Source: Arthrobacter sp. (GTDB lineage: Bacteria; Actinomycetota; Actinomycetes; Actinomycetales; Micrococcaceae). From it: a DNA stretch of 21,190 nucleotides. The translations under genes and the position numbers were made by a program. Below the pieces are notes generated by a model, which saw only the letters and a list, made by a program, of their open reading frames with translations, searched no databases and was not told the DNA's origin. Positions 14,880 to 21,190 of the stretch are shown piece by piece; position 1 is the stretch's first letter, and each line of letters begins with the position of its first letter. The DNA lies in the NCBI GenBank assembly GCA_025464925.1, contig JAODMS010000062.1:1-21190 (forward strand), written 5' to 3'.

Positions 14880-16157
14880 TCAGGGGGTGAAGACGCGGGA
14901 GGTGGTGCGGGGGCTGTTCGGGGTGGTGGTGCTGTAGTCGGCGGTCTTGAAGTGCGGCGGCGCGAACGGGCTGACGCGGACCACGTCACCGATCACGATC
15001 ACGGCGGGATTCGCGACACCGACGGCATCCGCCTGGTCCGCGATCGTCCCGAGCGTTCCGATGGTCACCCGCTGGTTCGGCAGGTAACCATTCTCTACGA
15101 TGCCAACAGGCGTCCCCGCTGGCAAACCGGCGCGGGCCAGGGAGGCCGCGGAATCGCGGAGCTGGCCCACCCCCATGAGCAGGATCACCGTATGGTCGGC
15201 GCGGGCCGGGACCTCGGACAGCTCCTCGTGGCCGGTGACTACGCTGAATCCCTTGGCGAGCCCGCGGTGCGTGACGGGGATGCCCGCGGCGGCGGGAACC
15301 GAGATCGCCGAGGTCACGCCCGGAACCACTTCCACCTCGACGCCGTGCTGGCGGCAGTATTCGGCTTCCTCGCCGCCGCGGCCCAGGACGTACGGGTCCC
15401 CGCCCTTGAGCCGGACCACACGCAGGCCACCCTGGGCTTCCGCGACAAGGAGGCGGTTGATCTCGGACTGCGGCACGGGATGGTGGCCGGGGGTCTTGCC
15501 GACCTCGATCACGCGGACATCCGGGGCGAGTTCACCCAGCAGCTTGCGCGGTCCGAGGCGGTCCGCCACCACGACATCGGCCTGGCCCAGGAGCCGCCGG
15601 CCGCGGACCGTGATGAGTCCCGTGTCGCCGGGGCCGCCGCCTACCAGGGCGACGCTGCCGCTGGTCGAACCGGTCGCACGATGCCGCCGTAGCGGCAGGT
15701 CTCCGGTTTCGAGGGCGGTGGCGACGGCGTCGCGCAGGGCCATGGCGCGGCGGGGGTCTCCCCCGGCGTTCACCGCGATCTTGACGTCGTCCACCACCGC
15801 TACGGCAGGAGTCCAGGCGGCCGAGGCCTCGTGGTCGGAGGCGTTGACGCACCAGATGCGCTGCGCCTCGGCGTCGGCCGAGACCCGGGCGTCCACGGCG
15901 GAATCTCCGGTGGCCGTCTGGACGAACCAGGCGCCGTCGACGTCGGCAGCACGGTAGGGGCGCGGCTCCCAGGTGAGGAGGCCGGCGTCGGCAAGGTCCT
16001 GGAGCGCCGGGGAGGCAGCCGGGGCAACCACGGTGACGCGGGCGCCGGCGTCGAGCAGGCCCTTGGCGCGGCGGGCGGCGACCGGGCCGCCGCCCACGAC
16101 CAGCACGGGGCGGCCGAGCAGGCGCAGCGCCGTGGGGTAAATGTCCGAAATTGCCAT
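14880..16157 (-). CDS. cysG: Siroheme synthase: precorrin-2 dehydrogenase fused to uroporphyrinogen-III methyltransferase
   Basis: A 425-residue fusion that makes the siroheme cofactor of sulfite (or nitrite) reductase. Residues 1-155 are a CysG_N/Met8-type dehydrogenase with the NAD motif VVGGGPVAARRA (20-31) and the catalytic-region Asp in NASDHE (D108). Residues 165-405 are an SUMT domain with LVGGGPGD (171-178), VRLKGGDPYVLGRGGEE (248-264) and VPGVTSAISVPAAAGIP (278-294). The C-terminal tail is Ser/Thr/Pro-rich. Start: ATG 16157 is used because a promoter lies just before it and the conserved sequence begins there; a 21-residue extension to 16220 is unlikely. It lies between the sulfonate transporter and the FprA-type reductase, so it serves sulfite reduction. 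Whether the N-terminal domain also chelates iron cannot be read here. Confidence 0.92.
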   Translation of the reverse strand: MAISDIYPTALRLLGRPVLVVGGGPVAARRAKGLLDAGARVTVVAPAASPALQDLADAGLLTWEPRPYRAADVDGAWFVQTATGDSAVDARVSADAEAQRIWCVNASDHEASAAWTPAVAVVDDVKIAVNAGGDPRRAMALRDAVATALETGDLPLRRHRATGSTSGSVALVGGGPGDTGLITVRGRRLLGQADVVVADRLGPRKLLGELAPDVRVIEVGKTPGHHPVPQSEINRLLVAEAQGGLRVVRLKGGDPYVLGRGGEEAEYCRQHGVEVEVVPGVTSAISVPAAAGIPVTHRGLAKGFSVVTGHEELSEVPARADHTVILLMGVGQLRDSAASLARAGLPAGTPVGIVENGYLPNQRVTIGTLGTIADQADAVGVANPAVIVIGDVVRVSPFAPPHFKTADYSTTTPNSPRTTSRVFTP

Positions 16158-16163
16158 GTACCG

Positions 16164-16193
16164 ACGATAGGCGGGGCCCCGCAGCACCATCAA
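16164..16193 (-). promoter_or_regulatory. Leaderless promoter of siroheme synthase gene
   Basis: Minus strand: TTGATG (16193-16188), 18-bp spacer, TATCGT (16169-16164), then 6 nt to the ATG at 16157. There is no SD before the ATG, so the mRNA likely starts at or next to the start codon. Confidence 0.7.
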
Positions 16194-16254
16194 CGGCGGC
16201 GGAAACACCAGTTCACGCAAGGTAATGCCACGTCACATTGCGTCTGGGGCTGCC

Positions 16255-16358
16255 CGGGGGCATTTTCAATGGCCTTGTGCGCCGTCCGGGGGCACTTTGA
16301 CGGCCGGAACGGCGTTCCCGGGCCCATTCACCGGCGTGTCCGTGTCAAAGTGCCCCCG
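16255..16358. repeat. GGGGGCAYTTT repeat cluster: direct pair plus perfect inverted copy
   Basis: Three related units lie in the gap between ssuC and the siroheme synthase gene: CGGGGGCATTTTCAATGG (16255-16272), CGGGGGCACTTTGACGG (16287-16303) and an inverted copy GTCAAAGTGCCCCCG (16344-16358). The last two form a perfect 15-bp inverted repeat with a 42-nt loop, 25 nt after the ssuC stop. It may act as the ssuC terminator or mRNA stabiliser, or be a dispersed REP-like element; no T-run follows. Confidence 0.6.
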
Positions 16359-16383
16359 TTGGGCGCGGGGAAGGGCCGGGCGG

Positions 16384-17349
16384 CTAGCGGGTGCTGCCGG
16401 CCAGGAGGCCGCGGCGCCGGAGCAGGCGCTTTTCGATGGGTGCGAAAACAAGCAGCTCGATGAGGATGCCGACGGCGAGGATCAGCAGGATGGCGGCCAT
16501 CACGGTGCTCATGTCCGACAGGACCCGGCCCTGGTCCAGCAGCGAGCCGAGGCCGAAGCCGATGGATCCACCGACCGCGATGATCTCCGCGGCCATCAGC
16601 GAGCGCCAGGAGAACGCCCAGCCCTGTTTGAGGCCGCCCAGATAGCCCGGGAGGGCCGCCGGGAGGATGATCTGCAACGCCAGCTGCAGCCGGGACGCGC
16701 CCAGGACCTTGCCGACGCTGCGGTACTGCGGCGGGATCTGGTCCACGCCGGAGATGAGTCCGTTGATGATGGAGGGAATGGCCCCCATGAACACGACGAA
16801 ATACACCGTGGCGTCGGTCAGGCCGAACCAGATGATCGCGGCCGGCACCCAGGCCACGGACGGCAGCACCTGCAGCCCCGAGATCAGCGGCCCGAAGGCA
16901 CGGCGCAGCGGCGCCACCTGGGCCAGCAGCAGTCCGATGGGAGTGGCGATCGCGACGCTGATCAGGAAGCCCACCACGCCGCGCTGCAGCGAAGTCCAGA
17001 TGGCCTCCTGGGTTTTCCCCTCGCCCCACAGGGTTCCCAGCTGGCCGAGCACGTCCAGCGGGCCGGGCACCAGGTCGCGCCGCTTGATCCCCAGGGACAC
17101 GTACAGCTGCCAGCCGATCAGCAGGACGGCCAGGGCGGCGACCGGAAGCAGGATCCGGCTCCAGTCGATGCGGGCCGCCCGGACGGCGTCGGACTGCAGG
17201 GAGTCGAGCCCGGACTCGAGCTCGCGCAGGTCCGCGGTGCCGGTGGAGGACCGGGTCAGGGCCGCGGTGACCTTCCGGATTTCGCCAGGCATGGCGGTTT
17301 GCTCGGTCGGGACCGCGGTGTCGACCGCCGTTGTGGACTTATGTGGCAT
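16384..17349 (-). CDS. ssuC: Sulfonate ABC transporter permease
   Basis: A 321-residue inner-membrane permease of the BPD transport family, expected to form the channel for aliphatic sulfonates with SsuA and SsuB. About six membrane segments follow a hydrophilic 65-residue N-terminal extension that is longer than in E. coli SsuC (263 residues in total). The EAA loop that contacts the ATPase is visible as YRSVGKVLGASRLQL (209-223) with ILPAALPGYLGGL. The ATG lies inside the end of ssuB (11-nt overlap), so the two are translationally coupled. Taurine or nitrate permeases are close relatives; the sulfonate assignment rests on family resemblance and the cys context. Confidence 0.88.
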   Translation of the reverse strand: MPHKSTTAVDTAVPTEQTAMPGEIRKVTAALTRSSTGTADLRELESGLDSLQSDAVRAARIDWSRILLPVAALAVLLIGWQLYVSLGIKRRDLVPGPLDVLGQLGTLWGEGKTQEAIWTSLQRGVVGFLISVAIATPIGLLLAQVAPLRRAFGPLISGLQVLPSVAWVPAAIIWFGLTDATVYFVVFMGAIPSIINGLISGVDQIPPQYRSVGKVLGASRLQLALQIILPAALPGYLGGLKQGWAFSWRSLMAAEIIAVGGSIGFGLGSLLDQGRVLSDMSTVMAAILLILAVGILIELLVFAPIEKRLLRRRGLLAGSTR

Positions 17350-18064
17350 GGCGGCGAATCTCCTCGCGTAGCCGGGCGGTGATGACGCCGGTCAGCTGTC
17401 CGGCGAGCCCGGCGTCGGTGCGGTGTTCCTCGCTGACATTCCACTCCTCCACCACACGGCCGGGCCTGGAGGAAAGCAGCAGCACGCGCTGGCCCAGCCG
17501 GACGGCTTCGCGGACGTTGTGGGTGACGAACACGATGGTGCGGCCGGTTTCCTTCCAGATCCGTTCCAGCTCGTCATGGAGCAGATCGCGGGTGATGGCG
17601 TCCAGGGCCGCGAAGGGCTCGTCCATGAGGAGCAGCTGCCGGTCCTGGGCCAGGGAGCGGGCCAGCGACACTCGCTGGCGCATGCCGCCGGAGAGCTCAT
17701 GCGGGCGCTTGTCCCCCGCGCCGCCGAGGTGCACCAGATCGAGGAGCTCATTGGCCTTGGCCCGGCGCTCGCTCTTCCGGACGCCGCGCAGCTTCAGGGC
17801 CAGCTCCACGTTCTCCCGGGCCGTCAGCCAGGGGAAGAGGGCCGCGTCCTGGAACATGAAGGCGGCGCCGTCGCTGGGCACTTCCAGGGCGCCCGACGTC
17901 GGGGCCTCCAGTCCCGCCATGATGTTGAGCAGGGTGGACTTGCCGCAGCCGGACGCACCGAGCAGGGCGACGAACTCGCCCCGGCCGATGGTGGCATTGA
18001 CGTCGTCCAGTACCGGGGCGCCGTCGCCGAAGCGCTTGCCCAGGTTTTCCAGTACGACTGGCAT
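17339..18064 (-). CDS. ssuB: Sulfonate ABC transporter ATP-binding protein
   Basis: A 241-residue ABC ATPase energising sulfonate import at the inner face of the membrane. Walker A GASGCGKST (36-44), Q-loop Q72, signature LSGGMRQRV beginning at 124 and Walker B LLLMDE (145-149) are all intact, and FVTHNVREA carries the switch His. The start is taken as ATG 18064, 7 nt after AAGGA; a GTG at 18070 almost abuts that SD and is less likely. It is 40 nt after ssuA and overlaps ssuC by 11 nt. NrtD/TauB relatives share the same motifs. Confidence 0.9.
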   Translation of the reverse strand: MPVVLENLGKRFGDGAPVLDDVNATIGRGEFVALLGASGCGKSTLLNIMAGLEAPTSGALEVPSDGAAFMFQDAALFPWLTARENVELALKLRGVRKSERRAKANELLDLVHLGGAGDKRPHELSGGMRQRVSLARSLAQDRQLLLMDEPFAALDAITRDLLHDELERIWKETGRTIVFVTHNVREAVRLGQRVLLLSSRPGRVVEEWNVSEEHRTDAGLAGQLTGVITARLREEIRRHAT

Positions 18065-18104
18065 GGTCACGTCCTTAGCTTGGTGTGGGGAACCGGTCGC
18101 GGAA

Positions 18105-19247
18105 CTAGTCCTTGCCCAGCCCTTCCGCGGAGATGTTCTTGCCGGTGACGGCGTTCAGGTCCGTGAGGTCGAAGATGCCGTTGATGTCGGCCTGCTTGGT
18201 GGTGCCTGCATCGACGCCGTCCTGGAGCAGTTTCTTGTACGTTCCGGCGAGCGGGTCAACGGTGAAGACGATGTTCTTCAGGGACCGGTCGATGACGTCC
18301 GGCTGGAGTTCGGCCCCGGCGGATTCCTTGAGCGCGGCGTTGAGGACGCTGGCTTTCTCCGCGGCGGGTGCCGCATTGAGCCAGTCCACGGATTCGGCGT
18401 TGCCCTTCAGCAATGCCTTCACGGCGGCCGGGTGCTCGGCCGCGAACTTCTTGTTCACGATCAGGACGGTGGTGATGAACTCGCCCTTCTCCCACAGGTC
18501 CTTTTCGTCGACGAGGACCTTGGCGCCGGCCTGGAGCACCAGGCGGGAGGCCCAGGGCTCCGGCAGCCACGCGCCGTCGAGCTTTCCGTCCTGGAACAGC
18601 TTCAGGGTCTGGGCGTTCTCGCTGGGGTTGATGGCGACGTCTCCGCTGCCGTCCGTGGCGGTCTGGTAGCCCTGATGGCCCAGCCAGGCCCGCAGGGCCA
18701 CGTCCTGGGTGCCGCCGAGCTGCGGCGTCGCCAGCGTCCTGCCCTTCAGGTCCGCCGCCGAGCTGATTTCAGGCTTCACGACCAGCTGCGCGCCGCCGGC
18801 CGCGGCGCCGGCGATGATGCTGATCGATTCGCCGTTGCTCTTGACGTAGGAGTTGATCGCGGGGTTGGGGCCGATGTAGGTGGCGTCGATGGCGCCGGCG
18901 TTGAGGGCTTCGATGGCGGCGGGGCCGGCGTTGAAGGCCTGCGTGCTGAGCTTGGTTTCGCCCAGGTTCTTGGTGAGAAGGCCCTTGCTGAGCCCGACGA
19001 GGGCCGGGGCGTGGGTGATGTTGCCGAAGTAGCCGAGCCTGAGTTCGGCGGCCGGACGGGGGTCCGATGCGGGCGCGGGTTCGGAGCCCCGGGACACGGT
19101 GGATGCCACGGCGGCACCGGCACCGATCAGCAGGGCGAGGCCTGCCGCGAGGCTGATCTCAAGGGTGCGCTTGCGTTTCGGCTTGCCGGTCTCGCCGGCG
19201 ACGATCCGGGTGGTGCCGGGTGTGCGATTTTCTTGCGTGGATGACAT
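18105..19247 (-). CDS. ssuA: Sulfonate ABC transporter substrate-binding protein
   Basis: A 380-residue periplasmic-type binding protein for aliphatic sulfonates. A long basic N terminus (1-29, PKRKR) precedes a hydrophobic segment (30-52), followed by an Ala/Pro-rich linker. There is no lipobox Cys, so it is either cleaved by signal peptidase I or membrane-anchored. The mature part begins LRLGYFGNITHAPALVGLS (69-87), typical of the SsuA/NMT1-like fold, with YIGPNPAIN and GAWLPEPWAS further on. Start ATG with AAAAGGA 8 nt upstream. It is the first gene of ssuABC, preceded by a strong promoter and a small leader ORF. Close relatives bind taurine, nitrate or thiamine precursors; the cys context favours sulfonates. 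Confidence 0.9.
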   Translation of the reverse strand: MSSTQENRTPGTTRIVAGETGKPKRKRTLEISLAAGLALLIGAGAAVASTVSRGSEPAPASDPRPAAELRLGYFGNITHAPALVGLSKGLLTKNLGETKLSTQAFNAGPAAIEALNAGAIDATYIGPNPAINSYVKSNGESISIIAGAAAGGAQLVVKPEISSAADLKGRTLATPQLGGTQDVALRAWLGHQGYQTATDGSGDVAINPSENAQTLKLFQDGKLDGAWLPEPWASRLVLQAGAKVLVDEKDLWEKGEFITTVLIVNKKFAAEHPAAVKALLKGNAESVDWLNAAPAAEKASVLNAALKESAGAELQPDVIDRSLKNIVFTVDPLAGTYKKLLQDGVDAGTTKQADINGIFDLTDLNAVTGKNISAEGLGKD

Positions 19248-19290
19248 GGCGGGGATCCTTTTCTGGAATGTGCATGGGCCGGGCGGGTGG

Positions 19291-19359
19291 TCAGCGCCGG
19301 CGACATCGCCCCTGGGTTTCCCGGCCGGGGCGGCCGGGGAACGGTTCCGTTGTTGTCAT
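19291..19359 (-). CDS. Predicted leaderless leader peptide of ssuA (22 codons, one Cys near the end)
   Basis: ATG at 19359 begins exactly 6 nt after a TATGGT -10 element, so translation would start at the mRNA 5' end. The ORF encodes 22 residues, beginning MTTTEPFPGR and ending GRCRRR, with a single Cys codon (TGT, codon 19) four codons before the TGA. Its stop is 43 nt upstream of ssuA. A GC-rich hairpin (19318-19341) lies inside it, and the Cys codon falls in a second small stem (GGCGA/TCGCC). Actinobacteria are known to place short Cys-containing leader peptides ahead of sulfur genes, which supports a regulatory role. It is too short to be certain from sequence alone. Confidence 0.5.
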   Translation of the reverse strand: MTTTEPFPGRPGRETQGRCRRR

Positions 19360-19365
19360 GGTTTC

Positions 19366-19395
19366 ACCATAGGGAGTGTCATAAACGCGGTTCAA
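19366..19395 (-). promoter_or_regulatory. ssuA operon promoter with flanking small palindromes
   Basis: Minus strand: TTGAAC (19395-19390), 18-bp spacer, TATGGT (19371-19366); transcription would begin near 19359. A perfect palindrome ATGGT-TTC-ACCAT (19358-19370) covers the -10 and start site, and GTTC-CATT-GAAC overlaps the -35. These are candidate sites for a sulfur regulator (CysR/McbR type by analogy, not identified). Confidence 0.65.
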
Positions 19396-19445
19396 TGGAA
19401 CGGAAACCCGGGGTCACGCGCGTTCACGGAGCGTCACATTCGGGG

Positions 19446-19501
19446 CAAAAAACAGCAGCGTGTTTCCCGGACCGGCGCGGGGCGGTCCGGGAAACACGCT
19501 G
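19446..19501 (-). terminator. Strong intrinsic terminator of cysDN
   Basis: A perfect 19-bp stem (19456-19474 with 19483-19501) and 8-nt loop, 8 nt after the cysN stop. It is followed on the minus strand by CTG and a run of six T. It separates cysDN transcription from the ssu operon. Confidence 0.92.
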
Positions 19502-19509
19502 CGGGACCC

Positions 19510-21003
19510 TCAGATCGAGTAGCGCTCGTCCTCGTGGTCGCCCGGATGGCCGGTGACCAGGCCGGCGGCCAGGGTGTTTCCGTCCAGCGGGTCGATCACC
19601 AGGAACGCCCCGGTGCGGCGGTGGTGCAGGTAGTTCTCCACCGGCAGCGCAGCCGCCAGCCGGAGCTGGGCCTGGCCGATGTCGTTGAGTTCCAGCGTGG
19701 AGGTGGGCTCCAGCTGGAAGCTGGCGAGGTCCAGTTTCCCGGTCACGTTCCGGACCATGGCCTGGACCGTGCGGGTGCCGTGCTTGACCAGCACCTTGGC
19801 GCCTTCGCGGAGCGGTTTGGGCGAGAGCCAGCACAGCGCCGCATACAGGTCGGCCGAGGCCTCCCGGATCGTTCCGGCCGCCGCGATCGTGTCGCCGCGG
19901 GCGATATCGAATTCGTCGGCCAGGCGCAACGCCACGGACTGCGGGGCTGCGGCCTCGGTGAGTTCGGCCCCCGCGAAGTCGATGCCGGCCACCGTGGTGG
20001 TGCGCGGCGCCTGGCCGGGGGTCAGGACACTGACCTGGTCCCCCAGCTTCACCGAGCCCTCGGTGATCTGGCCCGCGTAGGCCCGGTAATCCCGGTAGGC
20101 TTCCACGTCGAGTCCGCCGGCGACGGCGTCGGGAGCCAGCGCCCCCTGCGGCCGGATAATAAGCTGCACCGGGAAGCGGAAGCTCTCCAGCTCGCTCTCG
20201 AGTTCGTCGGCGGCCGGCAGCGTCTCCAGGACTTCCAGCAGGGCCGGGCCGTCATACCAGGGCGTCCGCTCCGAGCGGTCCACGACGTTGTCGCCGTCGA
20301 GCGCGGAGACGGGAACCACCAGCAGGTCGGCGATCCCGGCATCGCCGTCCGCGCCGGCTTCGGCGGAGCGCAGCCCGAGTTCGCCGGCGACCTTCCGGAC
20401 GTCCGTTTCGATCTCCCGGAACACCGCCTCGCTGAAGTCCACGAGGTCGATCTTGTTCACGGCCACAATCACGTGCGCCACCCGCAGCAGCTGCAGCACG
20501 GACAGGTGGCGGCGGGTCTGCTCCAGGACACCCTTGCGGGCGTCGATGAGCACGACGACGGCGTCCGCGGTGGACGCCCCGGTCACCGTGTTCTTGGTGT
20601 ACTGCACGTGGCCGGGGCAGTCGGCGAGGATAAAGCTGCGCCGGTCCGTGGCGAAGTAGCGGTAGGCGACGTCGATGGTGATGCCCTGTTCCCGCTCGGC
20701 GCGCAGCCCGTCGGTCAGCAGCGCCAGGTCGATCGCCTGCGTGCCGGTGGCGCCTGCGCCGCCGAAGCCGCGGTCCGCCGAGGTCCGGGCGACGGCGGCG
20801 AGCTGGTCGGCGAGGATCGCCTTGGAGTCGTGCAGGAGCCGGCCCACCAGGGTGGACTTGCCGTCGTCGACCGAGCCGGCGGTGGCGAAGCGGAACAGCG
20901 TCCCCACCGGCTCCCTCACCTCGCTCCGCTCGGCCAGGGAACCCTGCCGGCGTGGGCCCACATTGGTTGCGGTGATTGAGCCTGTCGAAATCGACGAAGT
21001 CAT
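19510..21003 (-). CDS. cysN: Sulfate adenylyltransferase subunit 1 (GTPase subunit)
   Basis: A 497-residue GTPase subunit that drives ATP sulfurylase: with CysD it makes APS from sulfate and ATP. EF-Tu-like G domain: P-loop GSVDDGKST (43-51), DCPGH (128-132), NKID (183-186) and SALDGDN near 233, followed by the two beta-barrel domains. The protein ends after these, so no APS kinase (CysC) is fused. The ATG shares one base with the cysD stop (TAATG), so translation is coupled. The N terminus is odd: residues 4-34 are encoded by repeat-like sequence (see the repeat at 20906-20995) and push the conserved FRFATAGS start to residue 37, later than in typical CysN. A strong terminator follows the gene. 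Confidence 0.95.
   Translation of the reverse strand: MTSSISTGSITATNVGPRRQGSLAERSEVREPVGTLFRFATAGSVDDGKSTLVGRLLHDSKAILADQLAAVARTSADRGFGGAGATGTQAIDLALLTDGLRAEREQGITIDVAYRYFATDRRSFILADCPGHVQYTKNTVTGASTADAVVVLIDARKGVLEQTRRHLSVLQLLRVAHVIVAVNKIDLVDFSEAVFREIETDVRKVAGELGLRSAEAGADGDAGIADLLVVPVSALDGDNVVDRSERTPWYDGPALLEVLETLPAADELESELESFRFPVQLIIRPQGALAPDAVAGGLDVEAYRDYRAYAGQITEGSVKLGDQVSVLTPGQAPRTTTVAGIDFAGAELTEAAAPQSVALRLADEFDIARGDTIAAAGTIREASADLYAALCWLSPKPLREGAKVLVKHGTRTVQAMVRNVTGKLDLASFQLEPTSTLELNDIGQAQLRLAAALPVENYLHHRRTGAFLVIDPLDGNTLAAGLVTGHPGDHEDERYSI
20906..20995. repeat. Repeat-like element translated within the cysN N terminus
   Basis: Two parts: an imperfect palindrome whose ends are GGCTCCCT and AGGGAACC (20909-20943) around a CTCGCTCCGCTCGG core, and GATTGAGCCTGTCGAAATCG (20974-20993). 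Both resemble short palindromic elements (GAGCCTGTCGAAA type) that I recall as scattered in Micrococcales genomes. Here they are in frame and coding. No second copy lies in the window, so the repeat claim rests on recollection. Confidence 0.45.
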
Positions 21004-21190
21004 TAGAAATAGCCGTCTTTCTTGCGGTCTTCCATGGCGGCCTCGGAACTCCGGTCATCGGCCCGGGTGGCGCCACGTTCGGTGATGGTGGAGGCGGCAA
21101 CTTCAAGAACGACGTCGCGCACGGTGGCGGCATCCGATTCAACGGCGCCGGTGCAGGACATGTCGCCGACGGTCCGGTAGCGGACGGTCT
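21003..21190 (-). CDS. cysD: Sulfate adenylyltransferase subunit 2, C-terminal part (cut by window edge)
   Basis: About 61 C-terminal residues are visible and the rest lies beyond the right edge. The sequence VRYRTVGDMSCTGAVESDA and the C-terminal EDRKKDGYF match the end of CysD, the PAPS-reductase-like subunit that forms APS with CysN. Its TAA stop overlaps the cysN ATG by one base. It is the first visible gene of the minus-strand sulfate activation operon; cysH and sulfite reductase genes would be expected further upstream (to the right). Confidence 0.9.
   Translation of the reverse strand, partial: TVRYRTVGDMSCTGAVESDAATVRDVVLEVAASTITERGATRADDRSSEAAMEDRKKDGYF

Noticed and set aside
16158..16220. 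21-residue N-terminal extension of siroheme synthase
   Set aside because: Contains the promoter; conserved sequence starts after ATG 16157.
17331..20979. Very long plus-strand open frames (637 and 626 codons) opposite ssuA/ssuB and cysN
   Set aside because: Shadows of conserved genes; skewed composition and no domain motifs.
1..21190. CRISPR arrays, tRNA or rRNA genes, transposases, defence or toxin-antitoxin genes
   Set aside because: None could be recognised on either strand; the genes are housekeeping or accessory metabolism in type.

Overview
The window is high-GC, gene-dense actinobacterial chromosome. The gene families, the very short gaps, the use of GTG and TTG starts and the apparently leaderless genes fit a Micrococcaceae member (Arthrobacter/Pseudarthrobacter type). 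This placement is an inference from gene content, not a database match. No rRNA, tRNA, CRISPR array, phage gene or transposase was seen.

Layout: (1) 1-742, minus: 5' part of an FprA-type ferredoxin-NADP reductase that runs off the left edge. (2) 925-1950, plus: RarD-type EamA permease. (3) 2078-4810, plus: a tightly overlapping three-gene operon of a STAS-like small protein, a soluble GGDEF-EAL protein with a degenerate GGDEF motif and intact EAL motifs, and a class I methyltransferase. It ends in a 13-nt convergent overlap with a tandem universal stress protein gene (4798-5670, minus). (4) 5882-8707, minus: patD-gabT, for 4-aminobutanal to GABA to succinate semialdehyde, divergent from a PucR-type regulator (8861-10303, plus). 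(5) 10332-13254: a bidirectional terminator, an unknown membrane protein, a leaderless 96-residue protein, a DUF1206 membrane protein and a type IB topoisomerase. (6) 13360-21190, minus: a sulfur assimilation block. Read in the direction of transcription it is cysD (3' end), cysN, a strong terminator, the sulfonate ABC transporter ssuA-ssuB-ssuC, siroheme synthase, and a second complete FprA-type reductase.

How block 6 fits together: SsuABC would import alkanesulfonates, CysDN would activate sulfate to APS, the siroheme synthase would make the sulfite reductase cofactor, and the FprA-type reductase could pass NADPH electrons to a ferredoxin-dependent sulfite reductase. The reductase and APS/PAPS reductase genes are expected to the right of the window but are not visible.

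The most interesting unexplained signal is in the ssuA leader. A good promoter (TTGAAC, 18 bp, TATGGT) sits exactly 6 nt before the ATG of a 22-codon ORF. That would make it a leaderless leader peptide with a single Cys codon four codons before the stop and a strong hairpin inside it, 43 nt upstream of ssuA. It is a candidate cysteine-responsive attenuator. Other signals are a repeat-like segment translated inside the cysN N terminus, a family of GGGGGCAYTTT repeats between ssuC and the siroheme synthase gene, an 18-bp palindrome at 11031-11048, and a possible short ORF coupled to the topoisomerase start.
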